From Candidatus Marithrix sp. (GTDB lineage: Bacteria; Pseudomonadota; Gammaproteobacteria; Beggiatoales; Beggiatoaceae): a stretch of DNA of 64,000 nucleotides. A program made the translations under genes and the position numbers. Positions 45,706-54,567 of the stretch are shown here, piece after piece. The stretch spans positions 347,628-411,627 of the forward strand of contig JADGDS010000001.1 of assembly GCA_016744775.1 (NCBI GenBank), given 5' to 3'. Every line of letters starts with the position of its first letter. Within the stretch, counting starts at the first letter, position 1. The notes beneath the pieces were generated by a model. The model was not told the DNA's origin. It saw only the letters and a list, made by a program, of their open reading frames with translations, and did no database searches.

Positions 45706-45984
45706 ATGAATAAGACAAATTTTGAATGGGATGAAAACAAAAATCATGAAAATCAAAATAAACATAGAGTTTCATTTGAAACAGCACAATATGCTTTTGC
45801 TGATCAAAATCGCGTTTTAGCAGAAGATATTAATCATAGTAAAAATGAAAAACGTTATTATTGTTTTGGAAAAGTTGAAGGAAAAATATTAACAGTTAGA
45901 TTTACATATCGAAATAAGATTATTCGTATTTTTGGGGCTGGTTATTGGAGAAAAGGAAAAAATATTTATGAACAAACTAATTAA
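45706..45984 (+). CDS. brnT: BrnT-family toxin
   Basis: 92 residues with the BrnT pattern: FEWDENKNHENQNKHRVSFE near the start, AFADQNRV, then RYYCFGKVEGKILTVRFTYR and IRIFGAGYWRKGKN at the end. BrnT is a small RelE-fold ribonuclease toxin. The antitoxin gene overlaps its last 17 bases, the order usual for this type II pair. Residues important in the known BrnT fold appear present, so it could be functional. Confidence 0.88.
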   Translation: MNKTNFEWDENKNHENQNKHRVSFETAQYAFADQNRVLAEDINHSKNEKRYYCFGKVEGKILTVRFTYRNKIIRIFGAGYWRKGKNIYEQTN

Positions 45985-46201
45985 ATATACTGATGAACCA
46001 TTAGGTGAATTAAATATTGTGCCAGATTTTTTACCTCCTCCTAAAGAATTAGTGTTTAAAGAAGAAAATGTGGAAGTAACTGTTTCTTTAAACAAAGCAA
46101 GTCTTGAATTTTTTAAGCAAGAAGCTAATAAGCGTCATATTCAATATCAAGAAATTATTCGATATTTATTAGATAAATATGTCGCACAACATAATCATTA
46201 A
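45968..46201 (+). CDS. brnA: BrnA-type ribbon-helix-helix antitoxin
   Basis: About 77 residues from ATG 45968; the longer frame from 45932 adds codons inside brnT. An N-terminal toxin-binding part (DEPLGELNIVPDFLPPPKEL) precedes a ribbon-helix-helix DNA-binding part (VEVTVSLNKASLEFFKQEAN, then IQYQEIIRYLLDKYV). It should neutralise the BrnT toxin and repress the pair. The sequence is closer to CopG-like antitoxins than to the second BrnA at 61120, so the two are not recent copies. Confidence 0.82.
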   Translation: MNKLIKYTDEPLGELNIVPDFLPPPKELVFKEENVEVTVSLNKASLEFFKQEANKRHIQYQEIIRYLLDKYVAQHNH

Positions 46202-46205
46202 AAAC

Positions 46206-47975
46206 ATGAACCTTGATACCACACGACGTATTTTAGCAATTCTTATTGGTTTTGCTATTCCAATTTCTACCGCTTTAACTAATATTTTATGCCCATTGGC
46301 TATTTTATTGTTAATTATAGAGGGGCAATATAAGCAACAATTTAAATTTTTAAGAGTGCATCCAGTTGCTATGTTTGCACTCTTATTTGTTGGCTTTATG
46401 TTATTAGGTTTGCTTTATACACCAGTACCTTTTACTGAAGCTGGGTTAATATTGGATAAATATAGAGAATTTTTGTATATTCCTATTTTTATTTTGTTTT
46501 TTCGCGATCCTATTAGTCGTAAATTGGGGCTTTATGCGTTTATCAGCGCGATGTTGCTTACATTAGTTGTTTCTTATTTGATGGCATTTACTGGTTGGGA
46601 AATTGGTAAAGGTTCTGCTCAAAATCCTGAAGCTCCATATATTTTTAAAAATTATATCACTCAAAGTTTATTATTAGCTTTAGTGGCATATTTTATTGCG
46701 GTGCAAGCTTGGCAAGAAAGACGTTGGATATTGCCGCGTGTTATTGCGGTGTTATTAATTATTTATAATATCATGTTTTTAAGTGAAGGCCGTACCGGTT
46801 ATCTGGTATTATTTTGTTTAATTTTATTATTTTGTTATCAAACTTATCGTTTACGTGGTGCAATAATTGGTAGCATTTTTTTAGTCTTCTTAACAGTTTT
46901 GGTTTATCAATCCTCAGAAGTATTAAAAGATAGAATTGATAATATGTCTGAAGGCGTTCAGGCTTATAAGCAAACTGAAACCGATACTTCCATCAAAATG
47001 CGGCTGGAATTTTATGAAAATAGTTTAAATTTACTCACAGAAAAACCGATATTTGGTCATGGCACAGGTAGTTTTTCTTATGAATATCAAAAACTAGCAC
47101 AAGATAAAGAAATTAACCCTACCAAGAATCCACATAATGAATATTTAATGATAGGGGTACAATGGGGTGTAATTGGTATAGCCTTATTTATTGCTTTATT
47201 GTATATAATGTGGTTAAAAGCAACTATGATGGCGCAAGGTTTAATTGTTACAATAGCGGTTGGATGCTTGTTTAATTCATTTTGGCTAGATTCTACCGAG
47301 GGGCATCTATTTGCCTATTTAATAGGTATATTTTATGGTGGAATTAAGCTTACAAATACTAAGAAATCAATTATAGAGATGAAATCATATTTAAAATCAT
47401 TTGTTCTTATTCTAATATTCGGTATATTATCTATAGCTACAGTTCGTGTTTTTATGGCACCGCCTGTGACTATTGATAGTCAATTAGCAAAAATAATGAT
47501 GAAAATTATTAATGAACAGTCGACGCCAAAAGATTCTGCTATTAGTCTTGGTGTTAAAGGCAATAGTTTTCCAGTAGAAACTAAATTTGAAGCTCAGATT
47601 AAAACTGATAAAGGAATTGTCACTGATCATAAATCATTAACCACTAATACTGTTGTAAATATATCAAGCCAAATTAAAGTTGCACCCTATCATATAGATA
47701 GAGCGGCTCATATTATTATAGTAACTAGCTATCAAGCACCAGATGCAAAACAAGCCGTATTTTTTCAACGTTATGGAAATGCTGTTTGGGAAAGCTTAGA
47801 TATTACTAAATTAAAACCAGCAGAATCTTATGATAAATTACCAGAAACTATAGATTTATCTATTTATAAGGGTCCATTAGTTGTTGGAAAATTTAAGGTT
47901 TATATTGCCTATGTACTGACTGAAAATCAACGTTTAATTGTTAATACTCGCCCTATTGAATTTTTTGTTGAATAA
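46206..47975 (+). CDS. O-antigen ligase/polymerase-family protein with a C-terminal extension
   Basis: About 589 residues. The first 400 hold about 12 membrane helices with the Wzy/WaaL periplasmic loop, including [18 protein letters not shown] and [14 protein letters not shown], where the histidine is the conserved one. Such enzymes join or polymerise surface glycans at the inner membrane's outer face. After a last helix (about 395-415) come 180 more residues that look like a soluble beta-rich periplasmic domain ([16 protein letters not shown]...), not usual for the family. ATG 46206 follows the brnA stop by 4 bp. Confidence 0.85.
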   Translation: MNLDTTRRILAILIGFAIPISTALTNILCPLAILLLIIEGQYKQQFKFLRVHPVAMFALLFVGFMLLGLLYTPVPFTEAGLILDKYREFLYIPIFILFFRDPISRKLGLYAFISAMLLTLVVSYLMAFTGWEIGKGSAQNPEAPYIFKNYITQSLLLALVAYFIAVQAWQERRWILPRVIAVLLIIYNIMFLSEGRTGYLVLFCLILLFCYQTYRLRGAIIGSIFLVFLTVLVYQSSEVLKDRIDNMSEGVQAYKQTETDTSIKMRLEFYENSLNLLTEKPIFGHGTGSFSYEYQKLAQDKEINPTKNPHNEYLMIGVQWGVIGIALFIALLYIMWLKATMMAQGLIVTIAVGCLFNSFWLDSTEGHLFAYLIGIFYGGIKLTNTKKSIIEMKSYLKSFVLILIFGILSIATVRVFMAPPVTIDSQLAKIMMKIINEQSTPKDSAISLGVKGNSFPVETKFEAQIKTDKGIVTDHKSLTTNTVVNISSQIKVAPYHIDRAAHIIIVTSYQAPDAKQAVFFQRYGNAVWESLDITKLKPAESYDKLPETIDLSIYKGPLVVGKFKVYIAYVLTENQRLIVNTRPIEFFVE

Positions 47976-47980
47976 CTGTC

Positions 47981-48370
47981 ATGAATAACAAATATTTAGA
48001 AAAAATTAAGTGGAATGAGCAAGGTTTGGTTCCTGTTATTGCTCAAGATGTTGATACGGCGAAGATTTTAATGTTGGCGTGGATGAATCGTGAGGCTTTA
48101 GAATTAACTGTGCAAGAAAAACGCGCTGTATATTGGTCACGTTCTCGTTCTAAACTGTGGTTTAAAGGCGAAGAGTCTGGAAATGTGCAACATGTTAGAG
48201 ATATTCGTCTTGATTGTGATAATGATGTAGTATTATTAATGGTTGAACAAATTGGTGGTATCGCTTGTCACACCGGGAGACATAATTGTTTTTTTCAACA
48301 ATTACAATCTGATGAATGGGTGAAAGTGGAACCAGTTTTAAAAGATCCTGCTATTTTATATAAAAAATAA
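47981..48370 (+). CDS. hisI: Phosphoribosyl-AMP cyclohydrolase
   Basis: 129 residues. [57 protein letters not shown] with the Mg/Zn aspartates, and [14 protein letters not shown] with the zinc cysteines are typical. It opens the purine ring of PR-AMP in histidine synthesis. As in many gammaproteobacteria it is separate from hisE, but here a lipoprotein gene lies between the two; start and stop overlaps suggest one transcript. Confidence 0.96.
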   Translation: MNNKYLEKIKWNEQGLVPVIAQDVDTAKILMLAWMNREALELTVQEKRAVYWSRSRSKLWFKGEESGNVQHVRDIRLDCDNDVVLLMVEQIGGIACHTGRHNCFFQQLQSDEWVKVEPVLKDPAILYKK

Positions 48371-49032
48371 TGTGCAAAATTATTTTTTTTGTTGGTTTGG
48401 TTAGTATTCTGAATGCTTGTACCCATACTGAGGCAGTAAAAATTGATAATATTTATCAACAATTAACTCGATTGATAGATGCTTTTGAATTGATTGCAGA
48501 TGAAAAAATACCTCCAGCATTACTGAGAAACTCAGAAGCCATTATAATTTCAGACATCACTAGAGGCGGTTTGTTTTTAGGTTTTGAAAGTGGTAAAGGT
48601 ATTTTAACAATACGTAATCAGCAAAAATGGAGCAATCCTATATTTATAAATATGCTTAATATGAGTTTCGGCTTGCAAGCTGGTATAGGAGTACAAAAAT
48701 TAGTTTTAGTATTTACTAATCGCAAAGAAGCAGAACAATTCGCAACTGGTAGTTCAAAAATTTGTTTAAGTTTGAATGTCACAATTGGTCCACTTACTAA
48801 TGAAATTAGTACGAATACCATTTTTGATCAGAATGTCTATTCTTATACTAGTGGTATTGGCATGTTTGGAGGTATGTCTTTGAAAACAAACTCATTAACA
48901 TTAGATATTGCGGCAAATAGATATTTATATGGCAAAACAGTTCGTTTTAGTGATCTTTTAAATGGGAATACTAAAAAATCAGCAATTATTATAGGTTTGC
49001 AAAATATTTTACAAGAGAAAACTAGTGAGTGA
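48370..49032 (+). CDS. SYLF (YSC84-like) domain lipoprotein
   Basis: 220 residues. A lipobox lies in VSILNAC at residue 16. The body fits the SYLF/YSC84 domain: [60 protein letters not shown] and [17 protein letters not shown] proteins bind phosphoinositides in eukaryotes; the bacterial role is unclear but envelope-linked. The ATG overlaps the hisI stop by one base and its end overlaps hisE by 8, so it is firmly built into this operon. Confidence 0.85.
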   Translation: MCKIIFFVGLVSILNACTHTEAVKIDNIYQQLTRLIDAFELIADEKIPPALLRNSEAIIISDITRGGLFLGFESGKGILTIRNQQKWSNPIFINMLNMSFGLQAGIGVQKLVLVFTNRKEAEQFATGSSKICLSLNVTIGPLTNEISTNTIFDQNVYSYTSGIGMFGGMSLKTNSLTLDIAANRYLYGKTVRFSDLLNGNTKKSAIIIGLQNILQEKTSE

Positions 49033-49342
49033 TATATTACAAGCATTAACAGAAGTGTTAGAACAACGTAAGAATGCTGATCCAGAATCATCTTATGTTG
49101 CTAGTTTATATGCAAAAGGCATTGATCATATTTTAAAAAAGCTTGGTGAAGAAGCAACTGAAACTGTGATTGCCGCTAAAAACGATGATGTTGATCAATT
49201 GATTTATGAAACCGCAGATTTATGGTTTCATAGTTTAGTTATGTTAGTAGATAAAGATATAAAACCAGATTTAGTTTTAAAAGAACTTGAACGCCGCTTT
49301 GGCTTATCCGGAATTGAAGAAAAAACTCAACGTAATGAATGA
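49025..49342 (+). CDS. hisE: Phosphoribosyl-ATP pyrophosphatase
   Basis: 105 residues starting at GTG 49025. [21 protein letters not shown] followed by [12 protein letters not shown] and [14 protein letters not shown] are the MazG-like Mg-binding helices of HisE. It removes PPi from phosphoribosyl-ATP, the step just before HisI. It overlaps the SYLF gene and the HIT gene at either end. Confidence 0.95.
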   Translation: MSDILQALTEVLEQRKNADPESSYVASLYAKGIDHILKKLGEEATETVIAAKNDDVDQLIYETADLWFHSLVMLVDKDIKPDLVLKELERRFGLSGIEEKTQRNE

Positions 49343-49658
49343 AAATTGTTTATTTTGTAAAATAATTACTGGTGAAGTGCCTTCAACACCAGTATATACT
49401 GATGAATATGTAATTGTATTTTGGGATATTAATCCACAAGCACCTGTTCACTTGTTAATCGTACCTCGTGAACATATCATCAGTCTTAATGAAGTTGAAG
49501 AAAAACATGATAAGTTAATGGCGCATATAATGCGCTTATTACCAAAACTGGCACATGAACAAGGATTAGATAAGGGTTTTCGTACTGTTATTAATACCGG
49601 TTCTGGCGGTGGTCAGGAAGTTTTTCATTTACATGTACATTTGTTAGGTGGTTTTTAA
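49335..49658 (+). CDS. HIT-family nucleotide-binding protein (HinT-like)
   Basis: 107 residues from ATG 49335, where [17 protein letters not shown] starts; the upstream frame belongs to hisE. It ends with the histidine triad [12 protein letters not shown]. HinT-like enzymes hydrolyse AMP-lysine and related phosphoramidates. A HIT gene between hisE and tatA is frequent in gammaproteobacteria. The stop overlaps tatA by one base. Confidence 0.93.
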   Translation: MNENCLFCKIITGEVPSTPVYTDEYVIVFWDINPQAPVHLLIVPREHIISLNEVEEKHDKLMAHIMRLLPKLAHEQGLDKGFRTVINTGSGGGQEVFHLHVHLLGGF

Positions 49659-49891
49659 TGGGTATTAGTATTTGGCAATTATTAATTGTCTTGATTATTG
49701 TAATTGTTTTATTTGGTACAAAAAAGTTAAGAAATTTAGGTGGTGACTTAGGTAGCGCGATTAAAAATTTCCGTCAATCTATGAATACTGGAGAATCTGA
49801 AGAACAAGAGAAAAAAGACACAACTAAAGTGACTGAAGATGAAAAAGGCAAAATTATTGAAGGGCAAATAACTGAAAAAGTTAAAAGTTAA
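49658..49891 (+). CDS. tatA: Twin-arginine translocase subunit TatA
   Basis: 77 residues: a single membrane helix ([20 protein letters not shown]), the [14 protein letters not shown] hinge and an amphipathic helix, then a charged tail. It forms the variable-size pore that exports folded proteins. Followed directly by tatB and tatC. Confidence 0.96.
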   Translation: MGISIWQLLIVLIIVIVLFGTKKLRNLGGDLGSAIKNFRQSMNTGESEEQEKKDTTKVTEDEKGKIIEGQITEKVKS

Positions 49892-49893
49892 TC

Positions 49894-50145
49894 ATGTTTG
49901 ATATAGGTTTTTGGGAACTTTGTTTAATCTGCGTAGTTGCTTTGTTAATTTTTGGACCAGAAAGATTGCCCGGTGTTGCTAGATCTGTAGGTTTATGGGT
50001 TGGTCGTGCCCGTCGTATGTTTAATTCTGTTAAACAGGAAATTGATCAAGAATTACGTCTTCAAGAAGCACAAGAAGCTATTAAAAAAAGTCAAGAACTG
50101 AGCCTTCATGATATTGTTGAAGAGCCTGAGAAAAAACGCACATGA
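49894..50145 (+). CDS. tatB: Twin-arginine translocase subunit TatB
   Basis: 83 residues: MFDIGFWELCLICVVALLIF, then GPERLPGVARSVGLWVGRAR, the TatB glutamate and amphipathic helix. Shorter than E. coli TatB (171) but complete in the core. It passes signal peptides from TatC to TatA. ATG lies 2 bp after tatA. Confidence 0.95.
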   Translation: MFDIGFWELCLICVVALLIFGPERLPGVARSVGLWVGRARRMFNSVKQEIDQELRLQEAQEAIKKSQELSLHDIVEEPEKKRT

Positions 50146-50864
50146 CAGAAATGCCTTTTGTTCAACATTTATTAGAAATCAGAGATCGCATATTAAAAAT
50201 GTTATTAGCGGTTTTGGTGTTTCTATTAGTGTTGACTCCTTTTGCAAGTGATTTATTTGTTCATTTAGCTAAGCCTTTACTTGCTTTAATGCCAGAAGGT
50301 ACACAAATGATCGCTATTGATGTAGCGTCACCATTTTTTACTCCATTTAAATTGACTTTTATGTTATCAATTTTTTTGGCTATGCCGGTGATTCTTTATC
50401 ATTTATGGGCTTTTATTGCGCCGGGTTTATATGAACATGAAAAAACCTTGGTTACTCCTTTATTGTTTTCAAGTGTGTTTTTGTTCTATTTAGGAATTGC
50501 CTTTGCTTATTATGTAGTATTCCCCTTAGTCTTCGGTTTTATGCTTAGCATGACTCCAACAGGGGTAGAAATGATGACTGATATTAGCCGCTATTTAGAT
50601 TTTGTATTGAAGATCTTTTTTGCTTTTGGAATTGCTTTTCAAGTACCTATAGTTACAATTGTGTTGGTACGTACAGGAGTTGTAACTCCAGATTCTTTAG
50701 CAGAAAAACGTCCACATATTATTGTAGCGGCATTTGTTATTGGCATGTTAATGACTCCTCCTGATGTTATTTCTCAGACTTTATTAGCTGTGCCTATTTG
50801 GTTATTATTTGAATTAGGTTTAGTATTTTCACGTGTTATACAAAAAAAATCAGATTCTGATTAG
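50142..50864 (+). CDS. tatC: Twin-arginine translocase subunit TatC
   Basis: 240 residues with six membrane helices. [15 protein letters not shown] matches the signal-peptide-binding N-terminus (HLxELRxR, here HLLEIRDR), and LYEHEK in the first loop plus VFPLVFGF are conserved. It overlaps tatB by 4 bases and the lipB frame by 32. Confidence 0.96.
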   Translation: MTEMPFVQHLLEIRDRILKMLLAVLVFLLVLTPFASDLFVHLAKPLLALMPEGTQMIAIDVASPFFTPFKLTFMLSIFLAMPVILYHLWAFIAPGLYEHEKTLVTPLLFSSVFLFYLGIAFAYYVVFPLVFGFMLSMTPTGVEMMTDISRYLDFVLKIFFAFGIAFQVPIVTIVLVRTGVVTPDSLAEKRPHIIVAAFVIGMLMTPPDVISQTLLAVPIWLLFELGLVFSRVIQKKSDSD

Positions 50865-51468
50865 ACAATTAAATCTAGTTGCTTTTGAACCAACTTATCA
50901 GGCAATGCAGCAGTTCACCAATACTCGTGATGCTGATACTCCTGATGAATTATGGCTACTAGAACATCCTCCAGTTTATACTTTAGGGCAAGCTGGTAAA
51001 CCTGAACATTTATTAAATACTAATAATATTCCTATATATAAAATTGATCGCGGAGGGCAAGTTACTTATCATGCTCCCGGTCAATTGATAGTATATATTT
51101 TGATGGATGTAAAGCGGCGTAAATGGGGTGTCAAACAATTAGTAGGAGCTATGGAGCAAGCTGTGATTGATTATCTTGCGTCTAAAAATATTCAAGCAAC
51201 GCGCCGCGATAAAGCGCCGGGGGTTTATGTTGATGAATACAAAATAGCCGCTTTAGGGCTTAAAATTCGACGCGGTTGCAGTTATCATGGTTTAAGTTTA
51301 AATGTAGATATGGATTTAAGCCCTTTTAAGGGTATAAATCCATGTGGTTATGAAGGCTTACAAGTTACACAATTGCGAGATTTGGGTATTACTGAAGAAT
51401 TTTCTCAAGTTTCCGCAGAGTTTTTAGACTATTTAACTACTACTCTTTTCACTTCAGCTATACCTTGA
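50833..51468 (+). CDS. lipB: Octanoyl-ACP:protein octanoyltransferase
   Basis: 211 residues from GTG 50833. [28 protein letters not shown] and [20 protein letters not shown] identify LipB; K137 and C171 (in NPCGYEGL) are the catalytic pair. It moves octanoyl groups to lipoyl domains, the first step of lipoate synthesis. The exact start is uncertain, as the frame overlaps tatC. Its end overlaps the convergent bamD gene by 40 bases. Confidence 0.94.
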   Translation: MLYKKNQILIRQLNLVAFEPTYQAMQQFTNTRDADTPDELWLLEHPPVYTLGQAGKPEHLLNTNNIPIYKIDRGGQVTYHAPGQLIVYILMDVKRRKWGVKQLVGAMEQAVIDYLASKNIQATRRDKAPGVYVDEYKIAALGLKIRRGCSYHGLSLNVDMDLSPFKGINPCGYEGLQVTQLRDLGITEEFSQVSAEFLDYLTTTLFTSAIP

Positions 51469-52208
51469 TGATTAGGGTAATTTAATTGTAAAACTTGAAT
51501 TGCATCATTAGATAACTTATTTAAACCTAATATTTTATAAGCTTTTGCTAAAACGACTAATGCCTCTGCTACTGTAGGCGTGCCTTGATAAGATTCAACT
51601 ACTGTTTTTGCGCGATTTATAGCGGCAACATAAGCTTGTCGTGTCATATAAAATTTTGCGACATGTAATTCATATTGAGCTAACATGTTACGCAAATAAA
51701 TCATACGTTGTTTTGCATCTGGATTATACTTACTCTTAGGAAACCGCTTAATTAATTCAGAAAAAGCGTCAAAAGCACGTACTGCCGCTCTTTGATCACG
51801 TTGTGAACGATCTAAAGGTAAAAATCGTTCTAAACTACCTTGATTTAACTGAAAATTAATTAATCCTTTTAAATAATATACATAATCAACTTTTTTATGA
51901 CGCGGATATAATTTGATAAAATGATTAGCTGAAATAATAGCGGATTCAGGTTCTCCATATTTATAATAAGAATAAATAGTATTTAATTGTGCCTGTTGTG
52001 CGTATGTTTCAAAAGGATAACGTGCTTGTAACATATCATAATATTTAATAGCGGTTTTATAATCACCAACATCTTGTGCTGCTTTGGCTTCCTTAAATAA
52101 GCGTTGAGCATTCCAATCTGAAGCATAATCTTTTGGATCCTTGAAAATTCCACAACTAGATAAGCTGAATATTAAAAATAAACTAACAATAAAATTGATT
52201 TTTTTCAT
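51429..52208 (-). CDS. bamD: Outer-membrane assembly lipoprotein BamD
   Basis: 259 residues. Lipobox in SLSSCGIF at about 19, then five tetratricopeptide-like repeats: [59 protein letters not shown] and so on. It is part of the BAM complex that inserts outer-membrane proteins. It is divergent from rluD with a 30-bp AT-rich gap, the common gammaproteobacterial order. Confidence 0.94.
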   Translation of the reverse strand: MKKINFIVSLFLIFSLSSCGIFKDPKDYASDWNAQRLFKEAKAAQDVGDYKTAIKYYDMLQARYPFETYAQQAQLNTIYSYYKYGEPESAIISANHFIKLYPRHKKVDYVYYLKGLINFQLNQGSLERFLPLDRSQRDQRAAVRAFDAFSELIKRFPKSKYNPDAKQRMIYLRNMLAQYELHVAKFYMTRQAYVAAINRAKTVVESYQGTPTVAEALVVLAKAYKILGLNKLSNDAIQVLQLNYPNHQGIAEVKRVVVK

Positions 52209-52238
52209 AATATAATATAATATAATATACTCGATTAA

Positions 52239-53192
52239 GTGACAAAAAATATTAATATAACAATTCCGCCTGAAATGGCTGGTTATCGTCTTGATAAAGC
52301 CTTGGCAGAATTATGTCCATCTTATTCACGAGGACGTTTACAACAATGGATCCGTGATGGATATGTTCTCGTAAATAAGACCACATCGCGTGCCAAGAAT
52401 AAAGTACAAGGTGGCGAAGAGATAGAAATTGCCACACAAATTACAAAAGAAGTTGTTTGGCAGGCTCAAAAATTACCTCTTAATATACTATATGAAGATG
52501 GAGACATACTAATAATTAATAAACCAGCAGGAGTAGTTGTACATCCCGGTGCTGGTAATTCTAGTAATACGTTAGTAAATGCTTTACTTCATCATGCACC
52601 TGAATTAGAACAAGTTCCTCGTGCTGGTATTATACATAGGATTGATAAAGATACGAGTGGGTTATTAGTTGTTGCGCGTTCCTTAACGGCTCATACAAAT
52701 TTAGTGCGAAAATTACAAAAGCGTAAATTTTTAAGGGAATATCAAGCTATTGTTAATGGTGTCATGATCGCTGGTAATACTGTAGAAGCTCCAATTGGAC
52801 GACATAGAATTCAACGTCTTCGTATGGCAGTGGTTGAAAATGGCAAGCCAGCAATTACGCATTATCGTATAATAGAGCGTTATCGCAGTCATACACATAT
52901 TCGTGTAAAGTTAGAAACTGGGCGCACACATCAAATTCGGGTTCATATGGCATATAAGCGTTATCCTTTATTAGGTGATCCTGTTTATGGTGGACGTTTA
53001 CATATGCCTCCAGCCGCAAGTGAATCTTTTAAAAATAGTTTAAAAGATTTTAAACGTCAAGCATTACATGCAGCAAGCTTAGGGTTTGATCATCCAAATA
53101 GCGGCGAGTTTATGCAATGGACAGCAGAATTACCAGATGATATGTTGACTTTATTAGAAGAATTAAAACAAGATAAACAAGAACATGCTTAA
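52239..53192 (+). CDS. rluD: 23S rRNA pseudouridine synthase RluD
   Basis: 317 residues from GTG 52239. An S4 RNA-binding domain (RLDKALAELCPSYSRGRLQQ) precedes the catalytic domain with HRIDKDTSGLLVVA, where D136 is the nucleophile; KPAGVVVHPG and GRTHQIRVH also match. It makes pseudouridines in helix 69 of 23S rRNA. Its stop overlaps the start of pgeF by 8 bases. Confidence 0.95.
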   Translation: MTKNINITIPPEMAGYRLDKALAELCPSYSRGRLQQWIRDGYVLVNKTTSRAKNKVQGGEEIEIATQITKEVVWQAQKLPLNILYEDGDILIINKPAGVVVHPGAGNSSNTLVNALLHHAPELEQVPRAGIIHRIDKDTSGLLVVARSLTAHTNLVRKLQKRKFLREYQAIVNGVMIAGNTVEAPIGRHRIQRLRMAVVENGKPAITHYRIIERYRSHTHIRVKLETGRTHQIRVHMAYKRYPLLGDPVYGGRLHMPPAASESFKNSLKDFKRQALHAASLGFDHPNSGEFMQWTAELPDDMLTLLEELKQDKQEHA

Positions 53193-53865
53193 ATGTATTA
53201 CACCAGATTGGCCTGCTCCTCCGCAAGTCAAATCATGCACTACAACTCGTAACTTTGGTAGTTTAGTTGAAGAAGTAAATCGTAAAGCATTGATTGAAGA
53301 ACTAAATTTACCATCAAAACCTATATGGCTAAAACAAGTACATGGTATTACGAATGTTCGGTCTGAACCAGATAATTTAAATTGTGAAGCAGATGCTAGC
53401 TTTAGCAATCAGTGTGGTTCTGTCTGTGTAATTATGACAGCAGATTGTTTGCCGGTATTATTTTGTGATAAGGCTGGCAAGCAAATTGCCGCCGCTCATG
53501 CCGGATGGCGTGGACTTGCTGCTGGAGTATTGGAAGAAACATTAAAAAAGTTTAATGTTGCCTCTCCTGAAGATATTTTGGTATGGTTAGGACCTGCTAT
53601 TGGTCCAGAAAAATTTGAAGTAGGCGATGAAGTTCGTAATGCCTTTATACAGCATTTACCAGAAGCAAAACAAGCGTTTAAAGCAGGTAATGATGACCAT
53701 TACTTCGCTGATTTGTATTTATTAGCACGTCAACGTTTAGCAGCACAAGGTGTTAATAATGTTTATGGTGGAAAATTTTGTACTTATACTGACAGCGACC
53801 GTTTTTATTCATTTCGACGCAATAAAATCACAGGTAGAATGGCAAGTCTCATCTGGTTGGTTTAA
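53185..53865 (+). CDS. pgeF: PgeF/YfiH multicopper-laccase-domain protein
   Basis: 226 residues. KQVHGITNV, IMTADCLPVLFCDK and IAAAHAGWRGLAAGVLEETL are the metal and active-site regions; GRMASLIWLV ends the protein. Described members are purine nucleoside phosphorylase/peptidoglycan-editing factors. The bamD-rluD-pgeF order is standard in gammaproteobacteria. Confidence 0.94.
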   Translation: MLKCITPDWPAPPQVKSCTTTRNFGSLVEEVNRKALIEELNLPSKPIWLKQVHGITNVRSEPDNLNCEADASFSNQCGSVCVIMTADCLPVLFCDKAGKQIAAAHAGWRGLAAGVLEETLKKFNVASPEDILVWLGPAIGPEKFEVGDEVRNAFIQHLPEAKQAFKAGNDDHYFADLYLLARQRLAAQGVNNVYGGKFCTYTDSDRFYSFRRNKITGRMASLIWLV

Positions 53866-53935
53866 AAAACAATCCCTCATATATTAAAAAAATAGGTAAT
53901 AATATTATTGGACTATATTTTTAATGGAATGTTTT

Positions 53936-54019
53936 ATGCTTAAAATAGCTAAATTCATTCAAAAAATTAAGATTAAAATATTATTATTTCAATCATTTAT
54001 AAATTATTTACAAGGATAA
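53936..54019 (+). CDS. Possible 27-residue basic peptide
   Basis: In the otherwise empty 181 bp after pgeF (53866-54046) an ATG with GGAA ten bases upstream opens 27 codons starting MLKIAKFIQKIKIKILLFQS. It is lysine- and isoleucine-rich and could be amphipathic. AT-rich DNA yields such ORFs by chance, so this is only a candidate. Confidence 0.2.
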   Translation: MLKIAKFIQKIKIKILLFQSFINYLQG

Positions 54020-54046
54020 CTCCTGCTCCATGAAAGGAAAACACTA

Positions 54047-54508
54047 ATGAAATTGACAGAACCCGTAATTGCAACTATTAAAAATGCTGCTAAAAAATTA
54101 ACTGGTCCAAAAAGACGTAGATTTATGGCAGAAACGACTTTAGAATTATTGGATGCTAGTCCCACAAAAGCCGAAAGGACATTTGGTTGGGGTAGAGAAA
54201 CAGTAAGAAAAGGACTGAAAGAATTAGAAACTGGAATTATTTGTATTGATAACTATAGAGGGCGTGGGAATAAAAAAACAGAAGATAAAATTCCTAATTT
54301 GAAGGCAGATATTAGAAAAGTTCTGAATCCTCATTCTCAAATAGTGGATGCTGATGCTAATCCACCAGTAATAGAGGTTAAATTAACTGTTAAAATGATT
54401 CGTCAAACATTAATTAAACAAAAGTCTTATACCGATAAGCAGTTACCAGCGGAAAGAACTTTTTTAGATATTTTAAAACGTTTAGGTTATCGTCTAAAAA
54501 AGAGTTGA
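54047..54508 (+). CDS. Transposase N-terminal fragment, ISAzo13-like
   Basis: 153 residues with AAAGGAAAA before the ATG. It opens KNAAKKLTGPKRRRFMAETT and TFGWGRETVRKGLKELETG, a helix-turn-helix typical of the N-terminus of ISAzo13-type transposases, and has PERTFLDILKRLGYRLKKS-like wording near its end (AERTFLDILKRLGYRLKKS) that in complete enzymes leads into the DDE domain. The stop follows at once and no DDE part is found, so it is either a truncated transposase or a domesticated DNA-binding remnant. No terminal repeats were seen. Confidence 0.6.
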   Translation: MKLTEPVIATIKNAAKKLTGPKRRRFMAETTLELLDASPTKAERTFGWGRETVRKGLKELETGIICIDNYRGRGNKKTEDKIPNLKADIRKVLNPHSQIVDADANPPVIEVKLTVKMIRQTLIKQKSYTDKQLPAERTFLDILKRLGYRLKKS

Positions 54509-54530
54509 AAAATAATTTAACTGCTCATGT

Positions 54531-54536
54531 TATAAT
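54531..54536 (+). promoter_or_regulatory. Probable -10 box for the STAND-WD40 gene
   Basis: A perfect TATAAT 25-37 bp before the two candidate ATGs. TTGAAA at 54505-54510 is a possible -35, but the 20-base spacer is too long for a strong promoter. Confidence 0.4.
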
Positions 54537-54567
54537 ATGTCAATAGAAATTAAAAATGATGATAAAC

